A stretch of DNA of 64,000 nucleotides from Dyella sp. C11 (GTDB taxonomy: Bacteria; Pseudomonadota; Gammaproteobacteria; Xanthomonadales; Rhodanobacteraceae): contig NZ_QAVX01000015.1 in NCBI RefSeq assembly GCF_003121485.1, forward strand, positions 27,703 through 91,702, read 5' to 3'. The notes beneath the pieces were generated by a model. It was not told the origin of the DNA and made no database searches. It saw only the letters and a program-made list of their open reading frames with translations. The position numbers and the translations under genes are program-made. This document shows positions 7,832 through 15,880 of the stretch, piece after piece (position 1 is the first letter of the stretch; each line of letters starts with the position of its first letter).

Positions 7832-8836
7832 TTACGCGGCGCAGTGCTCCACGATATCCGCGTGCACCGTGCTCGACGTTTCCACCACTTCCAGCGCGTG
7901 CAGATCGAGTCGCTTGAACAGCTGGCGATCGTGTTCCACGTCCGGGTTGCTGGTGGTGAGCAGCTTTTCGCCGTAGAAAATGGAATTGGCGCCGGCGAAG
8001 AAGCACAGCGCCTGCACGGCGTCGTCCATCTGCTGGCGACCGGCGGACAGGCGGACCATCGACGCCGGCATCATGATGCGGGCGACGGCAATAGTGCGCA
8101 CGAAGTCGAACGGATCGATGGCCTCGGTGCCATTGAGCGGTGTGCCTTCCACCTGCACCAGCTGGTTGATCGGCACGGACTCGGGATGTTCGGGAAGGTT
8201 GGCCAGCGTCTGCAGCAGGCCGGCGCGCTGGTCGCGCGTTTCACCCATGCCCACGATGCCGCCGCAGCAGGTTTTCAGGCCCGCTTCGCGCACGTTCTCC
8301 AGCGTGTCCAGGCGGTCCTGGTACTGGCGGGTGTGGATGATCTCGCCGTAGAACTCCGGCGCGGTATCCAGGTTGTGGTTGTAGAAGTCGAGGCCGGCGC
8401 CCTTCAGCGTCTTGGCCTGTTCGCCGTTGAGCATGCCCAGCGTGGCGCAGGTTTCCAGGCCCAGGCCCTTCACGGCGCGCACGATCTCGGCCACCTTTTC
8501 CACGTCGCGGTCTTTCGGGCTGCGCCAGGCGGCGCCCATGCAGAAGCGGCTGGCGCCGGCATCCTTGGCGGCCTTGGCGCGTTCCAGCACGGCCTCCACG
8601 CTCATCAGCTTCTGCGCCTGCACGCCGGTGTCGTAGCGCGCGGCCTGCGGACAGTACGCGCAGTCTTCCGGGCAGCCGCCGGTCTTGATGGACAGCAGGG
8701 TGGACACCTGCACGGCGTTCGGATCGTGGTGTTCGCGGTGCACCGAGTGCGCGCGATGCAGCAGCTCGTTGAACGGCAGGGCGAACAGCGCGGCCACTTC
8801 GGCGCGCGTCCAGTCGTGGCGGATGAGTTGGGCCAT
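7832..8836 (-). CDS. bioB: Biotin synthase
   Basis: 334 residues, radical-SAM enzyme. The [4Fe-4S] motif CPEDCAYC gives Cys55, Cys59 and Cys62, and the residues around the auxiliary [2Fe-2S] cluster are recognisable ([44 protein letters not shown]). It inserts sulfur into dethiobiotin, the last step of biotin synthesis. The start MAQLIRHDW is chosen because the longer frame (to 8899) runs over the putative promoter. It is the first gene of the cluster bioB-bioF-trhO-bioH-bioC; bioA and bioD are not in the window. Confidence 0.96.
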   Translation of the reverse strand: MAQLIRHDWTRAEVAALFALPFNELLHRAHSVHREHHDPNAVQVSTLLSIKTGGCPEDCAYCPQAARYDTGVQAQKLMSVEAVLERAKAAKDAGASRFCMGAAWRSPKDRDVEKVAEIVRAVKGLGLETCATLGMLNGEQAKTLKGAGLDFYNHNLDTAPEFYGEIIHTRQYQDRLDTLENVREAGLKTCCGGIVGMGETRDQRAGLLQTLANLPEHPESVPINQLVQVEGTPLNGTEAIDPFDFVRTIAVARIMMPASMVRLSAGRQQMDDAVQALCFFAGANSIFYGEKLLTTSNPDVEHDRQLFKRLDLHALEVVETSSTVHADIVEHCAA

Positions 8837-8870
8837 GGCGACAGCTCTGGGGGAAACGGGGAATGGGCGA

Positions 8871-8926
8871 CAGTGTGGCAGTGCGGTTTTTCTTGTCAAC
8901 TTACGACGGCATGTATCAGTTGACGA
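8871..8926 (-). promoter_or_regulatory. Predicted bioB promoter with BirA-type operator
   Basis: TTGTCAACT (8893-8901) and AGTTGACGA (8918-8926) are inverted repeats with one mismatch, separated by 16 bp. This is the architecture of the E. coli bio operator (TTGTAAACC-N16-GGTTTACAA). On the minus strand the inner arm supplies a perfect -35 TTGACA (8894-8899), with a weak -10 CACACT 16 bp downstream (8872-8877), so a bound repressor would block the promoter. The repressor gene (birA) is not in the window. Confidence 0.7.
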
Positions 8927-8984
8927 TGCGCCGACGTATGGCTGCCGCTACCATCAGCCCATCCATCGGGAGGGAGTGGCTGGC

Positions 8985-9191
8985 ATGAGTGAAGGACAAG
9001 GCAGTTCGGGCAACGTGCTTGCTGCCATCTGCAGTTTTTTCATCCCCGGCCTGGGCCAGCTGGTGCAAGGCCGTTTCTGGATTGCCCTGGTGATGTTCGT
9101 GCTGGCGGCGATCCTGTGGATCGTCTGGCTGGGCTGGATCATCCACCTGTGGTCGATCCTTGACGCCGCGCTGTTCAAGCGTAAAGCCTGA
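8985..9191 (+). CDS. Small TM2-like membrane protein
   Basis: 68 residues. After a short polar start (MSEGQGSSGNV) come two hydrophobic segments, AAICSFFIPGLGQLVQG and FWIALVMFVLAAILWIVWLGW. The motif FxPGLGQLxQG followed by a second helix and a terminal WSILDAALFKRKA is characteristic of small TM2-like or related inner-membrane proteins of unknown function. GGGAGGGAG lies ~8 nt upstream of this ATG. It is divergent from bioB and 12 bp ahead of comF. Confidence 0.75.
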   Translation: MSEGQGSSGNVLAAICSFFIPGLGQLVQGRFWIALVMFVLAAILWIVWLGWIIHLWSILDAALFKRKA

Positions 9192-9203
9192 TCCGCACCG
9201 CGC

Positions 9204-9926
9204 ATGGATGCGCCCGCCTTCTTGCGACCCCTGGCAGGGGCGCTGCAACGTTTCGTGCTTCCGTTCCGCTGCCTGCTTTGTGGAGCAGCGGGCGACGAAG
9301 GACGGGATCTGTGCCGCGATTGCGCCCACGAGCTGCCACGCAACCGCATCTGCTGTGCACGATGCGCCTTGCCTCTGCCCGAGCCGGCGGCGCAGTGCGG
9401 CCAATGCCAGCGACGGGCGCCGCCGTGGGATGCCGCCTGGGTGCCGTTCCGCTATGCGTGGCCGCTGGATCGCCTGGAATCGCGTTTCAAGTTCAGCGCC
9501 GATCTGGCCTCGGGTCGCGTGTTGTCGGCGCTATGGTTGCGCGAGCCGCCGCCGTCTGCGCTGCCAGCGTGCATCGTGCCGGTGCCCCTGCATGCCGGGC
9601 GCCTGCGCGAGCGCGGCTATAACCAGGTCGCCGAGCTGGCGAAAGCGCTGTCGCGCCACTTTGGCGTGCGCTGGGACATGAGTGCGCTGACACGCGTGCG
9701 CGCCACCTCGGCCCAGACCGAACTCGGTGCACCGGGGCGCCGTCGCAACGTGCGCGGTGCATTCATGGCAGACAGCCGAGAGAGCTGGCCCGCGCATGTG
9801 GCCCTGCTCGACGACGTGATGACAACGGGTGCCACCCTTGCCGAATGCACGCGGCAGCTGAAACGCGCCGGCGTGCAGCGCGTGGATGTCTGGGCGCTGG
9901 CGCGGGCGCCGCGGCCGGGAGGCTAG
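9204..9926 (+). CDS. comF: ComF/GntX-family phosphoribosyltransferase-like protein
   Basis: 240 residues. The N-terminus has a double zinc-ribbon (Cys23/26/37/40 and Cys51/54/65/68). The C-terminal half is a type I PRTase domain with VPVPLHAGRLRERGYNQ and the PRPP-binding loop VALLDDVMTTGAT (199-211). Family members act in natural transformation (ComF of Gram-positives and Haemophilus) or DNA utilisation; the biochemical reaction is unsettled. The gene lies head-to-head with the biotin cluster, with one small gene between. Confidence 0.9.
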   Translation: MDAPAFLRPLAGALQRFVLPFRCLLCGAAGDEGRDLCRDCAHELPRNRICCARCALPLPEPAAQCGQCQRRAPPWDAAWVPFRYAWPLDRLESRFKFSADLASGRVLSALWLREPPPSALPACIVPVPLHAGRLRERGYNQVAELAKALSRHFGVRWDMSALTRVRATSAQTELGAPGRRRNVRGAFMADSRESWPAHVALLDDVMTTGATLAECTRQLKRAGVQRVDVWALARAPRPGG

Positions 9927-9948
9927 GCTTCTCTCGGACGCGGAACGG

Positions 9949-10422
9949 CTACGTGCCGTAGCCCGGTTCCCCGTCGCAGCCGTCGTCCACCCATTCCTGC
10001 ATCTTGCCCCGCCACAGGCGGCGGTTGCGCTGCAGCTGCGTGCCGTCCGCGCGCTGGTGGTGTTCGGTCCAGCTGTTGCACGTGGCTTCCACCCGGCTGG
10101 TGGCGGCGAATCGCTTGCTTCCCAGCACCGGTGCCAGGCATCGCATGGCGCGGCGCATGTCGTTCAGCGAGCCGCTGCCGAAATGAAACACGAAGATGGC
10201 CGGCCCGTGTTGCGGCGGAAATCGGTGGGAGTCGAGAAATCCCGGGTTGCAGGTGAGCAGCGACAGCTTGCGGTCGAAGGCATACGCCGCATGGGCGTCG
10301 TCCGTTTGGCCAACCAGGCCTGTATCCGACGAAGTGCGCACCTGGGCGCCAGCCGAGCGCAGCAATTCGACGGCGCGCGGGGGAAACGAGGCATCCACGA
10401 GAAAGCACGCGCGGCTTTCCAT
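9949..10422 (-). CDS. DUF5615-like (PIN-fold) protein
   Basis: 157 residues from the ATG at 10422, where the sequence starts SRACFLVDASFPPRAVELLR, the usual opening of DUF5615/Mut7-C-like PIN proteins (acidic residue in FLVD). The pattern continues with TDDAHAAYAFDRKLSLLTCNPGF, equivalent to the family's x-D-x-x-V-x-T-x-D-x-D-F, but the second acidic pair is replaced by NPGF, so nuclease activity is doubtful. An upstream GTG (10485) gives a 178-residue alternative. No antitoxin-like neighbour is apparent. Confidence 0.65.
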   Translation of the reverse strand: MESRACFLVDASFPPRAVELLRSAGAQVRTSSDTGLVGQTDDAHAAYAFDRKLSLLTCNPGFLDSHRFPPQHGPAIFVFHFGSGSLNDMRRAMRCLAPVLGSKRFAATSRVEATCNSWTEHHQRADGTQLQRNRRLWRGKMQEWVDDGCDGEPGYGT

Positions 10423-10683
10423 GCTGCCTTCGTCAGGCAGGCTGCGATTGCTGGAGCCTTCCAGTTCCCGCCACATGAGCTGCACGACTCCGTTGGATCA
10501 GGGACGCGGCAGGCCACCTTGTATGGCTCGGTGGCGACGTGGAATGTCGAGCGCTGTCATGCCAGGCAGCCATCGCCACTCGCGGCATGAATTGCGCGGA
10601 ATACGAGATTCCCCGTGGCTTTTCTATCGGTCCCCTGCGCGGCGGGCAATAGGACCTTTGGGGCATACCCGGTTGCGACGGCG

Positions 10684-11301
10684 TCAGCGGGGGCTGCGCG
10701 CCTCGATGGCGATGCGGATGGCGTCCGCGCTGCTGTGGGCGCCAAGACGCTTGAGCAGGCTGGCGCGGTGCATCTTCACGGTCTTTTCCTCGATGCCCAG
10801 CAACTCGCCGATCTGCTTGTTGCGCAGGCCGCGCGACATGTGTTCGAGCACCTGTTTTTGCCGTGGCGTCAGGCTGTCCACCAGGGCGGAAGCATGGGAA
10901 ATGCGCAGGGTCTGCGCGCGTTCGGGCGCGTCGGTCACGTCCATCTGCGAGCCGATGAAATATTCGATGGAACCGTCGGCACCGAACAGCGGCGCGATCA
11001 TCACCGCATTGCGGAACAGCGTGCCGTCCTTGCGGTAATTGCTGAGCACCATCAGCACCGGTTTCCCTTTCGCAATGGCGTCGCGCAACAGGGAGCGTTG
11101 CTCGGGCTCAGTGCCGTTGCCCTGCAAAAAACGGCAGTTACGGCCCAGAACTTCACGTTCCCCGTAACCCGTGAGCGCGCAGAACGCAGCGTTCACGCAC
11201 ACGATGGGGTTATCCGGCAAACGCGGATTGGTCACGATGGTCGCGAGGGGAGACAGGCCGATGGATGTGAACAGGGCGCCTTCAAAACCAGGTTGATGCA
11301 T
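10684..11301 (-). CDS. LOV-domain (blue-light) HTH transcriptional regulator
   Basis: 205 residues. Residues ~10-128 form a PAS/LOV domain with the canonical flavin-adduct motif GRNCRFLQG (photoactive Cys56), the flavin contacts NYRKDGTLFRN (Asn88, Asn98) and FIGSQMDVT (Gln119). Residues 144-197 are a LuxR-type HTH: SLTPRQKQVLEHMSRGLRNK then EKTVKMHRASLLKRLG. This is the same two-domain order as the light-activated regulator EL222 of Erythrobacter. In that family blue light forms a Cys-flavin bond, frees the HTH and allows dimerisation on DNA. There is no kinase or receiver domain. It is divergent from the AhpD-like gene at 11531, a possible target. Confidence 0.92.
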   Translation of the reverse strand: MHQPGFEGALFTSIGLSPLATIVTNPRLPDNPIVCVNAAFCALTGYGEREVLGRNCRFLQGNGTEPEQRSLLRDAIAKGKPVLMVLSNYRKDGTLFRNAVMIAPLFGADGSIEYFIGSQMDVTDAPERAQTLRISHASALVDSLTPRQKQVLEHMSRGLRNKQIGELLGIEEKTVKMHRASLLKRLGAHSSADAIRIAIEARSPR

Positions 11302-11530
11302 CGTTTCTTTCCTCAGTCACCTTCTGCGCATACGCGTCAGATTCGAACAGAACACGTCGTTCATACCAAGCCCGACCTTGGCAGGGCGCGGCAGCAGTCA
11401 CTGTCCTGCAAAAGATGGGCCGTCGGGCCTCGAACCATCGTGGTATTCACGTTGATGCGGCATGAAGCGCAGCATCGAAGGGTCGTGCCTGGACAGGGGC
11501 GGGTGCGATCCCATCATCAGGAGACGCCCC

Positions 11531-11881
11531 ATGCTGAACTGGCCTGAATACCGCAAGCAGCTGATGAATCGCATCGGCATGATCGGCAAGCTGAGCCCGG
11601 ATACTGTCGCTGGATATCAGACGCTGAGCAATGCCGGAAGCAAGACCGGTCACCTGAACGCGAAGACGCGTGAACTCATTTCGCTCGCGGTAGCGGTAAC
11701 AACGCGCTGCGATGGTTGCATCACCGTGCACACGGCCGAAGCGCTGAAGCAGGGGGCCACGCACGAGGAAATCGCCGAAGCACTTGGCGTGGCCGTGGCG
11801 ATGAATGCTGGCGCGGCGCTGGTTTACTCGGCACGCGTGCTCGATGCCGTGCACGCCTATGAATCAACCGCTCCCGCATAA
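11531..11881 (+). CDS. Carboxymuconolactone decarboxylase (AhpD-like) family protein
   Basis: 116 residues from an ATG with AGGAGA 6 nt upstream. The AhpD-type redox motif is intact: TTRCDGCITVHTAEA with Cys60, Cys63 and His67, followed by the helical GATHEEIAEALGVAVAMNAG segment. AhpD-like proteins are thiol peroxidases/reductases or act as reductants for peroxiredoxins in the cytoplasm; no true decarboxylase function is implied. The upstream neighbour is the divergent LOV regulator, 229 bp away. Its 3' end overlaps the convergent membrane-protein gene by 25 bp. Confidence 0.9.
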   Translation: MLNWPEYRKQLMNRIGMIGKLSPDTVAGYQTLSNAGSKTGHLNAKTRELISLAVAVTTRCDGCITVHTAEALKQGATHEEIAEALGVAVAMNAGAALVYSARVLDAVHAYESTAPA

Positions 11882-12723
11882 CGCGTCGCGCGATACGAAT
11901 CGCCCACCACCCAGGCGCCGCACGCGATGGCCGCGGAAATCACCAGTGCCGTCCACGCGGTGCGGTCGCTTGGGTTCGCCGCGATGGCGGGCCCCCAGAC
12001 GAGCAAGGTGATGATCCACAACATGGCCGCCTCCAGTCGCGCAGCGAGCGGTGCCAGGACACCGAACAGCACCGCCAGACAGGCGACGATGCTGCACGCG
12101 CCCGTGAAATACACCCAACCCAGGCGGAACGGCAGCCACGCCGGCACCAGCGCTTCGGTCTGTGCGCTGTAGAAGAAGTGCGCCAAACCGATCATGGGCA
12201 ACGACAACGCGAACAGCACGCGCGCCGCACGCACGCCGTGAAGGCCGGTAACGCGGCGAAGCCAGTCGTTCCGTTCACCGATGTGAAGAGCAGACAGCAC
12301 CCAGGCGCCAGCGAGCATCACCGCAATCTCGCCAAACCCAAGCCACGTGGCCTCCATTGTCGGCACCACCACGACGGCAGGCAGTTTCAACAGCACCACC
12401 CATGCCAGCAGGAAAACCGTAAGCAGCGCAGATGCCGCCTTCGCCCATGCCCTCAACAGCAGGCCCACGCCGCAGGCAAGCTCGATCAGCGCGAAGACAT
12501 AGGCAATGGCCGTGGCGCCCGGCATGTGCTCGATGGGCAGATGCTGCCAGACCAGGGCGACGTCGCCGTAGATGAAACCGAGCACGCCCAGGCCGATCAT
12601 GCAGAGTGCGAAAAACTGCTGCGAAATGCGGGTCTGCGGCAGCGCGAAAGCGTCGATGGTGCTGCGTGATCCGATATCACCGTCAGCCAGTACGGCCGAC
12701 GATGCGTGGTGCGAACGTTCCAT
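11857..12723 (-). CDS. DoxX-like multi-spanning membrane protein
   Basis: 288 residues from an ATG preceded by AAGGAG. Seven to nine hydrophobic segments are visible after a polar 30-residue N-terminus, for example FFALCMIGLGVLGFIYGDVAL, YVFALIELACGVGLLLRAW and FALSLPMIGLAHFFYSAQTE. Two roughly repeated halves suggest duplicated DoxX/DUF417-like four-helix units. Function is unknown; related proteins are found near redox enzymes, which would fit the adjacent AhpD-like gene. It converges on that gene. Confidence 0.72.
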   Translation of the reverse strand: MERSHHASSAVLADGDIGSRSTIDAFALPQTRISQQFFALCMIGLGVLGFIYGDVALVWQHLPIEHMPGATAIAYVFALIELACGVGLLLRAWAKAASALLTVFLLAWVVLLKLPAVVVVPTMEATWLGFGEIAVMLAGAWVLSALHIGERNDWLRRVTGLHGVRAARVLFALSLPMIGLAHFFYSAQTEALVPAWLPFRLGWVYFTGACSIVACLAVLFGVLAPLAARLEAAMLWIITLLVWGPAIAANPSDRTAWTALVISAAIACGAWVVGDSYRATRYAGAVDS

Positions 12724-12880
12724 GCCTTGCTCCTTCACGATGGACGGACAGGGGAACAACGGTTCTTTGCAACGTGGCGGCCTGACCCGCGAGACGATGC
12801 GTGCGGTGGGCATGCCGGCCATTTAAACGGCTGGCTGGTCGTGGTGCAATCGCACTCGCCAAGAGCCGCAAGGAGCGCCC

Positions 12881-13297
12881 ATGTATCGCCCACGACCCAT
12901 CGTGAATCTGCCGCGCGACACCGACCCCGACGGCATCAAGGTGTACGCCATTTCGGCGCCGGGAAAAGCGGTGGATGTCTCGCATTACCTGCCACGCCTG
13001 CAGGCCATGAAGCAGGTGCGGCCGATAGCGTGGCGCAGCACGCCGGCGTTTGCGATCTTCCACGAGGGTGCCAATGCTCGCTATCTCGTGCTTGGCTGGT
13101 GGGGCAACGACAACGAGATGTTCATCGCGGTGGCTGCGGAAGATGCCTCCGGCTGGGTCGAGGACATGTCGCGCTACTCGTTCTGCCTGTGGGACATGGA
13201 AGTGATGTGGTACGAGCGCAACGCCTTCGTCGAGTGCATGTACGGTGTGGTGCCCAGCCTGGATGCGTATCGCGCCAGCATGCTGTGCAAGTCCTGA
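12881..13297 (+). CDS. Conserved-looking hypothetical protein
   Basis: 138 residues, soluble, Trp/Tyr-rich (LVLGWWGNDNEMF, WVEDMSRYSFCLWDMEVMWY). SD-like GCAAGGAG lies 9-10 nt before the ATG. There is no signal peptide, membrane helix or known motif that I recognise. The next ORF starts one base after its stop. Confidence 0.7.
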   Translation: MYRPRPIVNLPRDTDPDGIKVYAISAPGKAVDVSHYLPRLQAMKQVRPIAWRSTPAFAIFHEGANARYLVLGWWGNDNEMFIAVAAEDASGWVEDMSRYSFCLWDMEVMWYERNAFVECMYGVVPSLDAYRASMLCKS

Positions 13298-13298
13298 C

Positions 13299-13436
13299 AT
13301 GAACAGGGCATGGTGGGCCGCCAGGGGCATCGCGCGACTGGTGTTCGTGGTGCTGGTGAGCCTGCTGCTGGCGGGCCTTGGCTATCTCGCCATACTTGCC
13401 GTGATCATGCAGTTCCCGCCGCACGCCATCCGCTGA
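13299..13436 (+). CDS. Single-span small membrane protein (45 residues)
   Basis: A basic N-terminus (MNRAWWAARGIARL) is followed by a long hydrophobic stretch (VFVVLVSLLLAGLGYLAILAVIM) and QFPPHAIR. The ATG is one base after the stop of the upstream hypothetical gene and has no SD of its own, so expression would rely on translational coupling. Function unknown. Confidence 0.5.
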   Translation: MNRAWWAARGIARLVFVVLVSLLLAGLGYLAILAVIMQFPPHAIR

Positions 13437-13442
13437 CGCCAT

Positions 13443-14711
13443 TCACGCGCGGCTGCTGTCTACGGCGCGGCGCAACAGCAGTTCGCGCTCGCGTTCGTTG
13501 CGCGTCATGGCGGCGGCACGCTCGAATTCCTCGCGCGCCTCGCCATGACGCCCCAACCTGACCAGCAGCTCGCCGCGCACGCTGGGCAACAGGTGATAGT
13601 GACGGAGCAGAGGCTCTTCACGAAGTTCGTCCACCAGCGACAAACCCACGTCCGGGCCAAAGGCTTGCGCATGCGCCACGGCGCGGTTGAGCGCCACCAC
13701 CGGCGATGGCATGCGTCGGGCCAGCGTGTCGTAAAGCGCGGCGATGCGTGGCCAGTCGGTTTCCTGTGCCGTGTGGGCGCGTGCGTGGCAGGCGGCAATG
13801 GCGGCCTGCAACGTATACGGTCGTTCGCCTCCGCCCAGTTGCTCCGCGCGTTGCAACGACGCAAGCCCGCGACGTATCAGCAACTGGTCCCATCGTGCGC
13901 GGTTCTGGTCGTTCAACAGGATCGGCTCGCCATTCGGCCCTTGCCGTGCCGCGGTGCGCGACGCCTGGATTTCCATCAGCGCTACTAGACCATGCACTTC
14001 CGGTTCGGCCGGTGCGAGCCCCGCGAGCACCCGGCCCAGGCGCATCGCCTCGTCGCACAGTTGCGGACGCATCCAGTCGCGGCCGGACGTGGCGGCGTAT
14101 CCTTCGTTGAAGATCAGGTAGACGACTTCGAGCACCGACGCCAGGCGCACCGACAACTCGTCGCCACGCGGCACTTCGAATGGCACCCTGGCGTCGCTGA
14201 GCGCACGCTTCGCACGCACGATGCGTTGCGCGACGGTGGGCTCCGGCACCAGGAAGGCGCGCGCAATCTCCACCGTGGTCAGGCCACCCAGCAGGCGCAG
14301 CGTGAGCGCCACGCGCGCCTCGGTGGACAACACCGGATGGCATGCCGTGAATATCAGGCTGAGCAGATCGTCACCGACCGGATTATCGAGCATGGCATCC
14401 GGGTCTCCCACGGATTGTTCAAGCTGATCCTCGATCTCGCGCGTGAGCTGGTCTTCCTTGCGTCGATGCAGGGCGTGGCGGCGCATCTGGTCAATCGCCC
14501 GATGCTTGGCCGTGGTCATCAGCCACGCACCGGGATTGCGCGGCACACCCGTCTGCGGCCATTGCTCCAGCGCCGTGACCAGCGCGTCCTGGGCCAGCTC
14601 TTCCGCCAGGCCCACGTCGCGCACGATGCGGGCAAGCCCGGCGATCAGTCGCGGCGCCTCGATGCGCCAGACCGCGTCAATGGTGCGATGGATGTGGTCG
14701 GTGGCCGTCAT
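13443..14711 (-). CDS. ECF42-type RNA polymerase sigma factor with C-terminal TPR-like extension
   Basis: 422 residues. Sigma region 2 is near residues 10-80 (RIVRDVGLAEELAQDALVTA, GAWLMTTAKHRAIDQMRR) and region 4 around 135-190 (LTLRLLGGLTTVEIARAFLV). About 230 further residues form a helical, TPR-like DUF6596-type extension. This is the domain layout of ECF42 sigma factors, which have no anti-sigma partner and are encoded with YCII/DGPF proteins. The neighbours fit: a DGPF protein and a VOC protein lie just upstream on the same strand. The extension is thought to control sigma activity. The start is chosen at MTATDHIHRT. Confidence 0.9.
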   Translation of the reverse strand: MTATDHIHRTIDAVWRIEAPRLIAGLARIVRDVGLAEELAQDALVTALEQWPQTGVPRNPGAWLMTTAKHRAIDQMRRHALHRRKEDQLTREIEDQLEQSVGDPDAMLDNPVGDDLLSLIFTACHPVLSTEARVALTLRLLGGLTTVEIARAFLVPEPTVAQRIVRAKRALSDARVPFEVPRGDELSVRLASVLEVVYLIFNEGYAATSGRDWMRPQLCDEAMRLGRVLAGLAPAEPEVHGLVALMEIQASRTAARQGPNGEPILLNDQNRARWDQLLIRRGLASLQRAEQLGGGERPYTLQAAIAACHARAHTAQETDWPRIAALYDTLARRMPSPVVALNRAVAHAQAFGPDVGLSLVDELREEPLLRHYHLLPSVRGELLVRLGRHGEAREEFERAAAMTRNERERELLLRRAVDSSRA

Positions 14712-14775
14712 GGCCGTCGATGACAACACCACGCCCGATGCCGCGCAAGTTCATGCGCAGCACCGCCGCGTTGCC

Positions 14776-15198
14776 TCACGGAGGCGACATCACCATCCAG
14801 TGCACGCCAAAGCGGTCGCGCAACATGCCGAAGCTGGAGGCGAAGAACGTCTTCGACAGCGGCATGGCCACCGATCCACCGTCTTCCAGCAGCGCGTTGA
14901 AGTGTTTGGTCGCCTCGGCGTCATCCTTGGCGTTGAGCACCAGCGAAAAGCCGCGGAAATCCGGCTGGCCACCGCATTCGCCATCGGAAGCATTCACCAG
15001 TGACTCGCCGACCTTGAACGACGCATGCATGATCTTTTCACCGTTCGGCGGACGAGGGCCGGCGGCCTGGTCGCCCGGCTGTTCGGGATTGTCCTTGAAG
15101 CGGATCAGCGTTTGCACCTGCGCGTTCACGGCCTTGCCGTAGAAGGCGAGGGCCTCCTCGCAGCGGCCATCGAAGAAGAGATAAGCCTGGACAAGCAT
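14776..15198 (-). CDS. VOC-family (PhnB-like) protein
   Basis: 140 residues beginning QAYLFFDGRCEEALAFYGKA, the usual opening of PhnB/3-demethylubiquinone-methyltransferase-like glyoxalase-fold proteins. It continues with GEKIMHASFKVGESLVNASD and ends in DRFGVHWMVMSPP. Several metal-ligand positions of true glyoxalases are not obvious. It lies between the YCII/DGPF gene (20-bp gap) and the ECF42 sigma gene (64-bp gap), the common three-gene arrangement. Substrate unknown. Confidence 0.88.
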   Translation of the reverse strand: MLVQAYLFFDGRCEEALAFYGKAVNAQVQTLIRFKDNPEQPGDQAAGPRPPNGEKIMHASFKVGESLVNASDGECGGQPDFRGFSLVLNAKDDAEATKHFNALLEDGGSVAMPLSKTFFASSFGMLRDRFGVHWMVMSPP

Positions 15199-15218
15199 GT
15201 CGCGGTCTCCCGTGATGT

Positions 15219-15647
15219 TCAGTGGTGTTCGCCCAACGTGGCCCGCTGCTGTGCTTCCTGTTCGCGCAGCTCCGGCGTGAACTGCTCGCCGAAATCGTCG
15301 GCGTCGAACACGCGGCGAATCTCGATCTCCGAAGCCCCTTCCTCGAAGGGATTGGGGCAGCGCTTCATCCATTCGATGGCCTCTTCCAGCGAGCCCACCT
15401 GCAACAGCCAGAATCCGGCGATGAGTTCCTTGGTTTCGGCAAATGGTCCATCAATGACGGTGCGCGTGTCGCCTTCGTAGCGGATGCGTGCGCCGTTGCT
15501 GCTGGGGTGCAGGCCTTCGCCGGCCAGCATCACGCCGGCCTTCACCAGCTCTTCGTTGAAGCGGAGCATGTCGGTGAGCATCTTCTCGCTCGGCATCTCG
15601 CCGGCCTCGGAAGCCCGCGTGGCGCGGACCATGGCTACGAATCGCAT
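15219..15647 (-). CDS. YCII-related DGPF-domain protein
   Basis: 142 residues. The hallmark TVIDGPFAETKELIAGFWLL is present in the centre, with MRFVAMVRATRASEAGEM at the start and EIRRVFDADDFGEQF near the end. AAGGAG lies 8 nt before the ATG at 15647, which is why that start is used and not the GTG at 15656. DGPF proteins are the usual partners of ECF42 sigma factors; their chemistry is unknown but the YCII fold is compatible with a small enzyme. Likely first gene of the DGPF-VOC-sigma operon. Confidence 0.9.
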   Translation of the reverse strand: MRFVAMVRATRASEAGEMPSEKMLTDMLRFNEELVKAGVMLAGEGLHPSSNGARIRYEGDTRTVIDGPFAETKELIAGFWLLQVGSLEEAIEWMKRCPNPFEEGASEIEIRRVFDADDFGEQFTPELREQEAQQRATLGEHH

Positions 15648-15775
15648 GGGTATCACTCCTTGTCGGTGTCGTGGGCCGTAGAAAGGCGGCCTTCATGCAC
15701 ACGACGAACGACCTTGCCGGGAATCGACAGGGTAGCGGAGGGAATTTCTACGCGACGTGGAAAACCCGTCTTTAT

Positions 15776-15857
15776 GTAGGAGCGCACTGGTGCGCGACCG
15801 GTTCCTGCCAGGTCGTACTAGCCGAAGGCGAGTGGTCGCGCACAAGTGCGCTCCTAC
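15776..15857. repeat. REP-like inverted pair GTAGGAGCGCACTGGTGC / reverse arm
   Basis: The left arm (15776-15798) has G in place of T in the loop of the palindrome; the right arm (15835-15857) is the reverse complement. It lies between the DGPF gene and the ubiA stop. Confidence 0.9.
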
Positions 15858-15880
15858 AAAGGGGATGCCGTGTTTGGGCT

